In this document: positions 9,146 through 16,937 of the stretch, piece after piece | Layout: each line of letters opens with the position of its first letter | How positions within the stretch are numbered: the first letter of the stretch is position 1 | Assembly (NCBI GenBank): GCA_022822525.1 | Contig: JAJEBN010000053.1 | Location: 22,041-86,040, forward strand | From: Acidimicrobiia bacterium | GTDB taxonomy: Bacteria > Actinomycetota > Acidimicrobiia > Acidimicrobiales > Poriferisodalaceae | Reading direction: 5' to 3' | DNA length: 64,000 nt | Made by a program: the position numbers and the translations under genes | The notes under the pieces: model-generated | Database searches by the model: none | What the model was told of the DNA's origin: nothing | The model's input: the letters and a program-made list of their open reading frames with translations, nothing else

Positions 9146-10318
9146 TCATCGGGACTTCTCCCACCATCCACCCGTCTCGGAGACCCATCCCGACAGCTGC
9201 AACCGCCCGAGTGCCGTGGCGAGATCGGCAAGCGATGCCTCGACGCACAGCGCCAGCTCGTCGACCGAGCGCCCGCCGGCGGTGAGCTCGTCGAGCAGTC
9301 GGCGCTCGAGCGGATCGTCGGGCACTCGTGCGGCCGGGGCCGCACCGGCGCCCCCTGCCGTCGCGCCCAGCGCCAGCAGCACGTCATCGAGGTCGCACAC
9401 CGGGGCGCATCCCTCAGCGAGCAGACGGTTGGTGCCGCTCGAGGCGCTGCTGGTGATCGGGCCCGGAACGGCCATCACGGCGCGGCCGCGTTCGGCCGCC
9501 GCCTCGACTGTGTGCATCGAGCCTCCCGATGGGCCCGACTCGACCACTACGACCAGCTCGCACAGCGCGGCCACGATGCGATTGCGTGCGGGAAACTGCC
9601 ACGCGGCTGGGTGCGTTCCGAGCGGGTACTCGCTGAGCAGCGTGCCGTATTCGCCGACATCGGCCCATAGGGCCCGGTTGGCGGCCGGGTAGACACAATC
9701 CAGCCCGCTGCCGACCACGCCGATGACCGGACCGCCCGCATCGAGTGCTGCTCGCTGGGCGATGCCGTCGATGCCGGTGGCCAGACCCGAGACGACGGCA
9801 ACACCCTGCTCGGCGAGGCCCTCGCCGAGCATCTGCGCGACGGTGCGGCCATAGGCGCTGCACCGGCGCGTCCCCACGATGGCGACCCGGCGCAGGGCAA
9901 GATCGACTGGCGCGCCGCGACCGAAGAGCACCGCTGGGGGCTCGGGATCGGTCTCCCACAGATCAGCAGCGTCACTCCCCGATGGCACGTGCACCCAGAC
10001 CCCGGCGGATGCATGCGCGTCGAGCAGCTCGGCCCCGACGGGCCGCCCGTGGCGAGCTGATGCGGCCATGGCGGCCGATGCACGCTGCTGCCACGTCGAC
10101 AGCAGCGCCCGGTCCACGCCACGGCACGCGCTCAGCGCGGACAGCATCGCCGCGTTTCCGCGGCGCAATTCACCGATCGCGTCGAGTGCGCTGCGATCAC
10201 GCAGCAGGGCACGCAGGCGCGCCGGACCGATGCGAGGCAGCGAGCACAGCTCCGCCAGCGCCCCGAGTTCCGCTGCGGCGTCGCCGTCCATCGGCACGGC
10301 GCCCACGAGGCCGGTCAT
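9146..10318 (-). CDS. dprA: DNA-processing protein DprA (Smf)
   Basis: Single-stranded-DNA-binding RecA loader of natural transformation, 390 aa. The N-terminal helix-hairpin-helix/SAM-like part contains LPRIGPARLRALL. The Rossmann-like core shows VAIVGTRRCSAYGRT, VVSGLATGIDGIAQRAAL, GVVGSGLDCVYPAAN, FPARNRIVAAL and ESGPSGGSMHTVEAA. A C-terminal winged-helix domain (LLDELTAGGRSVDELAL) ends the protein, as in the longer DprA form. The start overlaps the yifB stop by 4 nt. yifB-dprA pairing suggests a competence or ssDNA-handling function, but no pilus or ComEC genes are in this window. Confidence 0.95.
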   Translation of the reverse strand: MTGLVGAVPMDGDAAAELGALAELCSLPRIGPARLRALLRDRSALDAIGELRRGNAAMLSALSACRGVDRALLSTWQQRASAAMAASARHGRPVGAELLDAHASAGVWVHVPSGSDAADLWETDPEPPAVLFGRGAPVDLALRRVAIVGTRRCSAYGRTVAQMLGEGLAEQGVAVVSGLATGIDGIAQRAALDAGGPVIGVVGSGLDCVYPAANRALWADVGEYGTLLSEYPLGTHPAAWQFPARNRIVAALCELVVVVESGPSGGSMHTVEAAAERGRAVMAVPGPITSSASSGTNRLLAEGCAPVCDLDDVLLALGATAGGAGAAPAARVPDDPLERRLLDELTAGGRSVDELALCVEASLADLATALGRLQLSGWVSETGGWWEKSR

Positions 10319-11832
10319 CTGGCCGCAGCGGGAACATGCAGGTCGCCGACGCTCGCACGCAGCGCCAGCGCTTCGTGGAGACGCTCGGCGTCGATCGGCG
10401 GTTCATCGCCGGCGAGGTCGCTCAGCGTCAGGGCCACGCATCGGACGCGCTTGAGTCCGCGGCCGCTGAGCAGACCCTGCCGCAGACGCCTGCGCAGCTC
10501 GTCCCGGCTGGCGGCCGTGAGTGGTGCGTGATGCTCGAGCTCGAGGCCCGAGAGCTCGGCATTCGACCCCACGCCTCGGGCTGCGGAACGTTCCCGCGCC
10601 GCAGCCACCCGCGCACCGACCGCCTCAGTGGACTCGCCGCGGGTGCCGTCGAGCAGTTGATCGGGGTCAGGGCGCTGCACCTGCACGCGGAGGTCGAAGC
10701 GGTCGAGCAGCGGCCCGGACAGCCGCCGCAGGTACCGCTGCCTGACGTAGTCGGAGCAGCGGCAGGCGTTGGGCCGGCCCGCCTGCCCGCACGGGCAGGG
10801 GTTCATGGCAGCCACCAGCAAGAAGCGGGCAGGAAACTCGCACGAACCCGCCGCCCTGCTCACCCGCACCACGCCTTCTTCGAGCGGCTGGCGCATCGCG
10901 TCGAGCACGCTCGGCGCGAACTCGCCGAGCTCGTCGAGAAACAGCACCCCGCGATGCGCCAGGGAGACCTCCCCGGGGCGGACAGCCGGCGAACCTCCGC
11001 CGATGAGCGCCGCCATCGTCGCGGTGTGATGTGGGCTGCGGAGCAATGGGCGAGTCGCGAGGCCAGTCGGCAGCGGCAGACCGGCCGCCGACTGGACCCG
11101 CGTCGCCTCCATGGCGCGCTCGCGGCTGAGCTCAGGCAGCAAGCCGACCAGGCGGCGCGCCAGCATCGTCTTTCCCGCTCCGGGCGGCCCGAGCATCAGC
11201 AGGTGGTGACCGCCCGCCGCGGCAACCTCGATCGCCCGGCGCGCCAGCGGCTGCCCGACGACATCACCGAGATCGGGCACCCCCTCCCATTGCGGCTGGG
11301 GCGGATCCGGCGGCGGGTCTGGCCACGGCGTCCGGCCAGCCAGCACCGACGCGAGCCGGCCCAGGTTTGCAGCGGTGCAGACGTCGCGGGGATCTGCGGC
11401 GCGGGCAACGTGATAGGACTCCGGCGCGATCACCACGGTGCGTTCGCGCAGCGCGTCGACCAGCGGCACGACACCCACCACCGCCCGTATCGCCCCGTCG
11501 AGGCCGAGCTCGCCCACGAACGCCTTGCCGTCGAGCGAATCGGTCGGCACTTGATCGGTGACGGCCAGGTACGCCACTGCGATCGCCAGGTCCAGACCCG
11601 CGCCGCCTTTGCGCAGCCCCGACGGCGCCAGGTTCACCGTGACACGCCGCGGGGGCCATTCGAGTCCCGACGACAGCACGGCGGACCGCACCCGATCTCG
11701 CGCCTCGCGACAGGCGGCATCGGGCAGGCCGACGATCGTGAATGAGGGCAGACCGTCAGTGACGTGCACTTCGACGGTGACAACGTGGCCGTCCACGCCG
11801 ACGAGCGTCGCGGCCGTTGCGGTAGCCAGCAT
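10315..11832 (-). CDS. comM: YifB/ComM-family AAA+ Mg-chelatase-like ATPase
   Basis: Hexameric AAA+ helicase-like ATPase of the ComM/YifB family, 505 aa, which in Vibrio promotes branch migration during integration of transforming DNA. It has an N-terminal Lon-like ChlI fold (LVGVDGHVVTVEVHVTDGLP, IVGLPDAACREARDRVRSA), Walker A GPPGAGKTMLARRL, Walker B FLDELGEF, a zinc-ribbon-like CPCGQAGRPNACRCS loop and a C-terminal helical lid. The ATG at 11832 was chosen for its strong GGAGGAGG ribosome-binding site and the standard N-terminus MLATATAATLVG. It leads the yifB-dprA-xerC run; the ~230-nt region upstream probably carries its promoter. Confidence 0.93.
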   Translation of the reverse strand: MLATATAATLVGVDGHVVTVEVHVTDGLPSFTIVGLPDAACREARDRVRSAVLSSGLEWPPRRVTVNLAPSGLRKGGAGLDLAIAVAYLAVTDQVPTDSLDGKAFVGELGLDGAIRAVVGVVPLVDALRERTVVIAPESYHVARAADPRDVCTAANLGRLASVLAGRTPWPDPPPDPPQPQWEGVPDLGDVVGQPLARRAIEVAAAGGHHLLMLGPPGAGKTMLARRLVGLLPELSRERAMEATRVQSAAGLPLPTGLATRPLLRSPHHTATMAALIGGGSPAVRPGEVSLAHRGVLFLDELGEFAPSVLDAMRQPLEEGVVRVSRAAGSCEFPARFLLVAAMNPCPCGQAGRPNACRCSDYVRQRYLRRLSGPLLDRFDLRVQVQRPDPDQLLDGTRGESTEAVGARVAAARERSAARGVGSNAELSGLELEHHAPLTAASRDELRRRLRQGLLSGRGLKRVRCVALTLSDLAGDEPPIDAERLHEALALRASVGDLHVPAAAR

Positions 11833-12064
11833 GAGCCTCCTCCAGCAACCGAGATCGGACGCAGCTCGCAACGAGCACCGTCCGGAATCTTCGAGGAGGC
11901 CCGCCGGGGGCCACGATCACATCAGCGGGTCGTGCGGCAGCCGGCGCCAGAGCCCCCGCTGCCACTGCGACCTCGTCGCCCACCGTAGATCACGCGGCGC
12001 CGATGCGGTCCAGTGGTTTTCTCGCAACCGACGAAGCTCCGCGCGGGGCGGCGATACTGCTGCG

Positions 12065-12175
12065 GTGGGTTACGACCCCTACCGGAAGCACCGCACGACG
12101 CGCATCGACTATCTGCTCGTTGCCGCTGCGACGATCGTCGCTGCCGGGCTCGTGGTGTGGGCGCTGGTCGGCTGA
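12065..12175 (+). CDS. Small single-pass membrane protein, YDPYRK type
   Basis: Putative 36-aa protein VGYDPYRKHRTTRIDYL with one hydrophobic segment (LLVAAATIVAAGLVVWALVG) running to the C-terminus. The charged N-terminal DPYRKHR followed by one membrane helix resembles a short conserved actinobacterial membrane protein of unknown function, which as I recall begins similarly. The start is a GTG; no strong ribosome-binding site is visible. It lies on the plus strand between two leftward genes and 16 nt before the next small plus-strand gene, with which it probably forms a two-gene unit. Its size makes the call uncertain. Confidence 0.55.
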   Translation: MGYDPYRKHRTTRIDYLLVAAATIVAAGLVVWALVG

Positions 12176-12191
12176 GCGGCGGGGACGGCGG

Positions 12192-12401
12192 ATGCGACAA
12201 CTGGAACCGGTGCCGGGCTTCGAGGTGCGACGCGTGCAGCCGTACGAGGCAGCCAAGCGCTACACCTGCGGTGGCTGCGCCAACACCATCGACACCGGCG
12301 TCGGCCACGTGGTGGCGGTACCGCTCGACGCCCCCGATCTGCGCCGCCACTGGCATTGGGGCTGCTGGTCGGCACGGGACCGGCGGCCGCCGGTGGGCTG
12401 A
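12192..12401 (+). CDS. Small CxxC zinc-ribbon-like protein (actinobacterial conserved)
   Basis: Protein of 69 aa: FEVRRVQPYEAAKRYTCGG, ANTIDTGVGHVVAVPLD, LRRHWHWGCW. A CxxC pair followed by an H-x-H-x-x-C suggests a single zinc site. This pattern (VQPYEAAK-Y-C-x-x-C ... GHVVAVP ... RRHWH-CW) is that of a widely conserved actinobacterial family with no experimentally assigned role that I know of, sometimes mislabelled ATP/GTP-binding. The ATG at 12192 begins the conserved part. It stands on the plus strand between leftward yifB and yraN, facing yraN tail to tail. Confidence 0.75.
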   Translation: MRQLEPVPGFEVRRVQPYEAAKRYTCGGCANTIDTGVGHVVAVPLDAPDLRRHWHWGCWSARDRRPPVG

Positions 12402-12419
12402 GTCGAGGCACGGACCGCC

Positions 12420-12764
12420 TCAGAAGGCGTCGGTGAGGACTTCGACCGTCCGGCCCATGACGGATGCGGCGTCACAGCGGATCGGCCCGCGCCAGCCTCC
12501 CCGCTGGCGCAGGTACGCCGCAGCCACACGGCGTACCTGTTGCTGCTTGCGCGCAGTGATCGCCTCGAAGCCGGTGCCGAAGCGACCGCTCGAACGCGTC
12601 TTCACCTCGCACACCACGAGTCGCAGCCCGTCGGTGACGATGAGATCCAGCTCACCCGCGGCGCAGCGCCAGTTGCGCTCCAGCACGCGGTAGCCGCGTT
12701 CGGTGTACCAGCGCTCGACCAAGCGCTCCCCGTAGCGACCCAGCGCTTGACGCCGAGCACTCAC
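12420..12764 (-). CDS. yraN: YraN/UPF0102-family endonuclease-like protein
   Basis: Protein of 114 aa with the restriction-endonuclease-like fold of UPF0102: LGRYGERLVERWYTERGYRVLERNWR, then GELDLIV and VVCEVKTRSSGRFGTGFEA, which carry the E/D-ExK residues (GELD and EVK). The family is suspected to act as a Holliday-junction or structure-specific nuclease linked to transformation (proximity to dprA and yifB), but its biochemical role is not settled. Length and motif spacing are normal. It follows rplS by 36 nt; rnhB and lepB, often found here in other actinobacteria, are absent. Confidence 0.9.
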   Translation of the reverse strand: MSARRQALGRYGERLVERWYTERGYRVLERNWRCAAGELDLIVTDGLRLVVCEVKTRSSGRFGTGFEAITARKQQQVRRVAAAYLRQRGGWRGPIRCDAASVMGRTVEVLTDAF

Positions 12765-12800
12765 CGCAGGCCGGCACCCCGCCGAGCCCGGACAATGTCG

Positions 12801-13145
12801 CTAGAAGCGCTTCTCGCGAACCCGGGCCGCCTTGCCCACGCGATCGCGCAGGTAGTACAGCTTCGCCCGGCGCACATCGCCGACCGCGATTCGTTCGATC
12901 TTGGCGATCGTCGGCGCGTGCAGCGGGAATGTGCGCTCGACGCCCACCCCGAAGCTGAGCTTGCGCACCGTGAAGGTCTCGCTGATGCCCGACGACTGGC
13001 GAGCGATCACGTATCCCTCGAACACCTGGGTGCGCCGGCGGTTGCCCTCCACGACCCGGACATGGACGCGGACCGTGTCGCCGGGTCCGAATTCCGGATG
13101 GTCATCGCGCAGACGAGGCTGGTCGACTAGATCGGTGCTTCCCAT
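12801..13145 (-). CDS. rplS: 50S ribosomal protein L19
   Basis: Large-subunit protein at the 30S/50S interface, 114 aa. The conserved segments are [55 protein letters not shown] and [19 protein letters not shown]. The ATG at 13145 is preceded by an AGGAG site; the longer in-frame extension upstream has no support. It belongs to the rpsP-khpA-rimM-trmD-rplS ribosome-maturation operon and lies 99 nt after trmD. Confidence 0.97.
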   Translation of the reverse strand: MGSTDLVDQPRLRDDHPEFGPGDTVRVHVRVVEGNRRRTQVFEGYVIARQSSGISETFTVRKLSFGVGVERTFPLHAPTIAKIERIAVGDVRRAKLYYLRDRVGKAARVREKRF

Positions 13146-13244
13146 GGCGGCCCGACTCCTGAGATCGGCGTGGCGGCGGCCTCTGGAGGCTAATGGTCTG
13201 GCCCCGCATTGCAGCATCGTCCGCGTCGCCCATGACGTCGGGGA

Positions 13245-14039
13245 CTAGCCGGTCTCGGGAAGCCCGAGGCCGAATTCTGCGAGCAGTTCCCGGTCGAGGT
13301 CGCTGACGCCCCGCTCGGCCAGCAGATCCGGGCGTTCGCGGGCGGTGCGGACCAGCGCCATTGCCCGGCGCCAGCGGGCAACACGTGCGTGATCCCCGCT
13401 GCGCAGCACCTCTGGCACGTCGAGGCCCCGGAACTGCGCGGGGCGCGTCCAGTGCGGGTACTCCAGCAGTCCGCCGGAGAAGCTCTCATCAGCGGCCGAG
13501 GCGGCATTGCCGAGCACACCCGGCACCAGCCGCGCGACGGCCTCGGTCACCACCATCGCCGCGAATTCACCGCCGGCGAGCACCACATCGCCTACCGAGA
13601 CCGAGCCGTCCACGAGATGGGCCCGGATGCGCTCGTCGACGCCCTCGTAGCGACCGCACAGCAGGCTGAATCCCCCGGTCCCCGCGAGCTCGGCGGCCAT
13701 GGCCTGATCGAAGCGCCGGCCGCCGGCGTCCAACAGCAGCAACGGCCGCGGCGGCGAGACCGCCTCGACGGCGGCAAAGACCGGTTCTGCCATCAGGACC
13801 ATGCCCGGCCCTCCCCCGAACGGAGCGTCGTCGACGGTTCGGTGGACATCGGTGGCGCCCAGGCGCAAGTCCCAGCAGCGGATGTCCAGCAGGCCGCGCT
13901 GGCGAGCCCGTCCGAGAATGCTCAGACCGCACATTGCGTCGAGTTCGGCGGGGAAGATCGAGAACAGGTCGATGCGCAACCCGCCGCCGTCGGCGGCTGG
14001 CGGGCTGCCCTCAGCGCTGGTCGAGCTCGAAGAGCCCAT
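13245..14039 (-). CDS. trmD: tRNA (guanine-N1-)-methyltransferase TrmD
   Basis: SPOUT-family enzyme forming m1G37 in tRNAs, 264 aa. Recognisable stretches: LRIDLFSIFPAELDAMCG, DLRLGATDVHRTVDDAPFGG, GPGMVLMAEP, LLCGRYEGVDERIRAHLV, VSVGDVVLAGGEFAAMVV and RPAQFRGLDVPEVLRSGDH. The knotted AdoMet site (GRYEGVDER, GDVVLAGGE) is complete. The ATG at 14039 overlaps the end of rimM by 29 nt and gives a ~20-residue Ser/Gly-rich leader before the conserved core; a TTG just before RIDLFS is a possible shorter start, without a clear ribosome-binding site. Confidence 0.94.
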   Translation of the reverse strand: MGSSSSTSAEGSPPAADGGGLRIDLFSIFPAELDAMCGLSILGRARQRGLLDIRCWDLRLGATDVHRTVDDAPFGGGPGMVLMAEPVFAAVEAVSPPRPLLLLDAGGRRFDQAMAAELAGTGGFSLLCGRYEGVDERIRAHLVDGSVSVGDVVLAGGEFAAMVVTEAVARLVPGVLGNAASAADESFSGGLLEYPHWTRPAQFRGLDVPEVLRSGDHARVARWRRAMALVRTARERPDLLAERGVSDLDRELLAEFGLGLPETG

Positions 14040-14544
14040 CGGGCACCTCCACGTGGACCGTGCCGGACTCCATGCGCACCACGAAGGTCAGCGGCACCAG
14101 ATGGCCCGTGTCCAACTCGAGCAGATCCGCCGCGGGGTTCGCCACCACGGCGGTCACGACACCCGCTGCAATGCCCCGCTGATCGACGACCGTGGCGCCG
14201 CACAGCTCGTGCACCCAGAGCTCGTCAGGGTCCTCCAGCGGCTCGGCGAGCACGGTGGTGCCGGTCAGGGACGAGGCTGCATCCCGGTCGTCGATGCCCT
14301 CGAATCTGACCAGCCAACGATTGCCGTCAGGACGCGCGCGAACGACCGCTCGGCGGCCCGCCGCGGTGACGAGCACCGAACCGGCGTCGAATCTCTCAAG
14401 GCGGTTGGTGACCGGGTACACGGCGACCTCGCCGCGTACTCCGTGTGCGCGACCGACTGTGCCGATTTCCAGCAGTCCGGCCGGCGCAGCCTCCGGAGCG
14501 CCCGAGTCAGTCCCGGAAGTCGACTTCGACCCCGACGCCATCAC
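14011..14544 (-). CDS. rimM: 16S rRNA maturation factor RimM
   Basis: 30S assembly factor that helps mature the 16S 3' domain head and binds S19; 177 aa. N-terminal RimM barrel: LLEIGTVGRAHGVRGEVAVY, VVRARPDGNRWLVRFEGI, ASSLTGTTVLAE. The C-terminal PRC barrel has DELWVHELCGATVVD, GVVTAVVANPAADLLEL and VPLTFVV. An ATG pair at 14544/14541 inside the end of khpA gives a ~22-residue polar leader; the exact start is uncertain. The gene sits in the standard rpsP-khpA-rimM-trmD order. Confidence 0.92.
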   Translation of the reverse strand: MMASGSKSTSGTDSGAPEAAPAGLLEIGTVGRAHGVRGEVAVYPVTNRLERFDAGSVLVTAAGRRAVVRARPDGNRWLVRFEGIDDRDAASSLTGTTVLAEPLEDPDELWVHELCGATVVDQRGIAAGVVTAVVANPAADLLELDTGHLVPLTFVVRMESGTVHVEVPDGLFELDQR

Positions 14545-14779
14545 GATGGGCGGCAGCGCGCACCAGCGTGCGTATGGCGTTGGCGACGCGCCCTCGCTTG
14601 CCGATGACCCGACCGATGTCCTCGGAGCTCACGGTTGCCGTCAGGCTCAGCTTTGATCCCGACTCGGCAATCTCGACCTCGACTTGGTCGGGATGCTCGA
14701 CGAGCTGGGCGATGAGGTACAGCAGCACCTCTTCCGCGGCGGTGGTCTCGGCTTCGGCGCCGGTCTCTGCTGTGGTCAC
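14507..14779 (-). CDS. khpA: KH-domain RNA-binding protein KhpA
   Basis: Protein of 90 aa with one KH domain: VLLYLIAQLVEHPDQVEVEI, then the GxxG loop IGRVIGKRGRVANAIRTLVR. KhpA homologs (YlqC in Bacillus) bind RNA and influence cell division or ribosome biogenesis, and they sit between rpsP and rimM in most Gram-positive bacteria as here. The GTG start overlaps the rpsP stop (GTGA), which implies translational coupling. A short Ala/Glu/Thr-rich N-terminus precedes the domain. Confidence 0.92.
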   Translation of the reverse strand: MTTAETGAEAETTAAEEVLLYLIAQLVEHPDQVEVEIAESGSKLSLTATVSSEDIGRVIGKRGRVANAIRTLVRAAAHRDGVGVEVDFRD

Positions 14780-15225
14780 CGGTCCTCCCCGTCGTTCTGC
14801 GGCTCATCATCGGTTGCCGCCGCGCCGGCCGGCGCTGCGTCGGCGGGCGAGGGATCGCCGCCCTCTGCGGGTGCATCGAGGACCAAGTCGGGCACCGGGG
14901 TCGCCGGGGCGACATCGGGCGGCAGCTCGGCATCGGCCGCGACGGCCGACGCGGCTTTCGGATCGGATGCCGAACGGAATTCGTCCCACGCACCGGAGAT
15001 CGTCAGCAGCTTCGAGACGGTCTCGCTCGGCTGCGCCCCGTGGCTGAGCCAGTGGACGGCGCGCTCGTTGACGATCGAGATCGCCGAGGGTTCCTGGCGC
15101 GGATCGTACGTGCCGATGACCTCCAGCACGCGGCCGTCGCGAGGCTTGCGGCTGTCGACAGCGACGACGCGGTAGCTGGGCTGCTTTTTCTTGCCGGTGC
15201 GCTTGAGGCGCAGACGAACGGCCAT
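14776..15225 (-). CDS. rpsP: 30S ribosomal protein S16 with acidic C-terminal extension
   Basis: Small-subunit protein S16, 149 aa. The first ~80 residues are canonical: MAVRLRLKRTGKKKQPSYRV, VAVDSRKPRDGRVLEVIGTY, DPRQEP, VNERAVHWLSHGAQPSETV. The remaining ~65 residues are Ala/Asp/Pro-rich and acidic, longer than the usual tail. The ATG at 15225 has a GGGAG ribosome-binding site and begins exactly at the family N-terminus. First gene of the rpsP-khpA-rimM-trmD-rplS group; ffh ends 164 nt upstream. Confidence 0.96.
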   Translation of the reverse strand: MAVRLRLKRTGKKKQPSYRVVAVDSRKPRDGRVLEVIGTYDPRQEPSAISIVNERAVHWLSHGAQPSETVSKLLTISGAWDEFRSASDPKAASAVAADAELPPDVAPATPVPDLVLDAPAEGGDPSPADAAPAGAAATDDEPQNDGEDR

Positions 15226-15389
15226 GTTGCTCCCGGTGAGGTGAATGCGATTGGGGGCTTGGGGGCGGGCGAGCCGGCTCATGAGGTGTGGCAGGTTGTC
15301 GCACACCGATGGGCCGCCGCGCCGACGAATGAGGATAACGGGATGCCAGCCCGTCGCCCCCGACACGGATCGACCGCGCCCGGAGGCGC

Positions 15390-16934
15390 TCAGCGACCGG
15401 GCAGCTTCAGGTCCAGTGCGTCCCAGTCGATCGCGTCGCTGAGCGGTTTGGCGCCAGTTTTGGGTCCCGAACCCTTGGGCGACACCCGTCCCCCTCCTCC
15501 GGTGCGCCCCCCACCGGTGCGGCCCCCGCCCCGACCGCGCTTGCGAGCGGCCTTGCGGCCTGCCGGCCGGCGTTTGGAGCCCAGCCCCATCATCCCGCCC
15601 ATCATCTTGCGCATCTGCGTGAACTGCTTGAGCAGGCTGCTGACCTGTGCCGACGATGTGCCGCTGCCCGCGGCGATGCGGGCTCGGCGGGACGCGTCGA
15701 TGATCTCCGGCGCCACCCGCTCGGCCGGCGTCATGGACAGCACGATCGCCTCGGCGGTCGTGATCCGGTCGTCATCGATCTCGGCGTTGCGAACCTGATC
15801 GGAGATGCCCGGCATCATCTGCACGATGCTCTGCAGGTTGCCCATCTTGCGCAGCTGCCGGAGCTGGTCCACAAAATCGTCGAGCGTGAAGGTCCCCTCG
15901 ACCAATCGCTGCGCGGCCGCTTCGGCCTCAGCCTCCTCGTAGACCTGTTCGGCCTTCTCGATGAGGGTGAGCACATCGCCCATGCCCAGGATCCGGCTGG
16001 CCATGCGGTCGGGGTGGAATTGCTCGAAGTCGTCGATCTTCTCGCCGACCGACGCGAACGCCACAGGGCGGCCGACCACCTCGGCGACCGACAGAGCGGC
16101 GCCGCCACGCGCGTCGCCGTCGAGCTTGGTCAGGATGATGCCGTCGACTTCGAGCGTGGCGTGAAACGCCTCGGCAGTCGACACCGCGTCCTGGCCGACC
16201 ATCGAGTCCACAACGAGAAACGTGTAGTGAGGCTCCACTGCGTCGGAGATGCGGGCCACCTCGGTCATGAGCTCCGCGTCGATCGCCAGCCGGCCGGCGG
16301 TGTCCACGATGAGCACATCGCGACCGGTCTCGCGAGCATGGGCGAGCCCACCAGCAGCGCAGGCCACGGGATCACCCGCTGCGCCCGCAACACCCGCTGC
16401 GCCCGCAACACCCGCTGCGCCCGCAACACCCGCTGCGCCCGCAACACCCGCTGCGCTCCATACCTCGGTGTCGATGCTGCGGGCCAGCGTGCGCAACTGC
16501 TCCACCGCAGCAGGGCGCTGCAGGTCGGCGCCGACCAGCAGTGGGTTGCGTCCCTGGGACTTGCACCATTGGGCCAGCTTCGCTGCGGCGGTCGTCTTGC
16601 CCGAGCCCTGGAGTCCCGCCAGCAGCACGACCGTGGGCGGCTTCGGCGCGAACTGGAAGTTGAGCGGGTCGCCGCCCAGGATGGCAACGAGCTCGTCGTT
16701 GACAATCTTGGTCACCTGCTGGCCGGGCGTGAGGCTGGCGGTGACCTCGCCGCCGACGCTGCGCTCGCGGACCCGTTCGGTGAACCGTCGTACTACCCCG
16801 ACGTGGACGTCGGCTTCGAGCAGCGCCACCCGGATCTCTGCCAGCGCCTCGTCGACATCGGCGGGCCGCATCCGCCCGCGCCCGCGCAGGGATCGGAGCG
16901 TGCCGGAGAGGCGGTCAGTCAACGTGTCGAACAT
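15390..16934 (-). CDS. ffh: Signal recognition particle protein Ffh with an in-frame minisatellite
   Basis: SRP54-type GTPase binding signal peptides and 4.5S/6S RNA, 514 aa. N domain and G domain contain the P-loop GLQGSGKTTAAAKLA, DTAGRLAIDAELM and TKLDGDARGGAALS. The M domain has MMPGISDQVRNAEIDDDR, the SGTSS RNA-binding motif and the Met-rich FTQMRKMMGGMMGLG. A Gly/Arg-rich tail ends the protein. Unusual: about residues 160-188 carry the hexapeptide AAGVAG repeated nearly five times (18-nt unit), inserted before DPVACAAGG in the G-domain insertion region between the P-loop and DTAGR. The reading frame stays open. It lies 3 nt after ftsY. Confidence 0.95.
   Translation of the reverse strand: MFDTLTDRLSGTLRSLRGRGRMRPADVDEALAEIRVALLEADVHVGVVRRFTERVRERSVGGEVTASLTPGQQVTKIVNDELVAILGGDPLNFQFAPKPPTVVLLAGLQGSGKTTAAAKLAQWCKSQGRNPLLVGADLQRPAAVEQLRTLARSIDTEVWSAAGVAGAAGVAGAAGVAGAAGVAGAAGDPVACAAGGLAHARETGRDVLIVDTAGRLAIDAELMTEVARISDAVEPHYTFLVVDSMVGQDAVSTAEAFHATLEVDGIILTKLDGDARGGAALSVAEVVGRPVAFASVGEKIDDFEQFHPDRMASRILGMGDVLTLIEKAEQVYEEAEAEAAAQRLVEGTFTLDDFVDQLRQLRKMGNLQSIVQMMPGISDQVRNAEIDDDRITTAEAIVLSMTPAERVAPEIIDASRRARIAAGSGTSSAQVSSLLKQFTQMRKMMGGMMGLGSKRRPAGRKAARKRGRGGGRTGGGRTGGGGRVSPKGSGPKTGAKPLSDAIDWDALDLKLPGR
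16373..16456. repeat. 18-nt minisatellite inside ffh
   Basis: Four identical 18-nt units beginning at 16373, 16391, 16409 and 16427 plus a partial fifth. Each unit encodes Ala-Ala-Gly-Val-Ala-Gly on the minus strand. Perfect identity between units indicates recent expansion or ongoing homogenisation within an essential gene. Confidence 0.95.
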
Positions 16935-16937
16935 CGA

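Noticed and set aside
9745..11745. Long plus-strand open frame (666 codons) opposite dprA and yifB
   Set aside because: Runs across two real minus-strand genes, Arg-rich, no domain.
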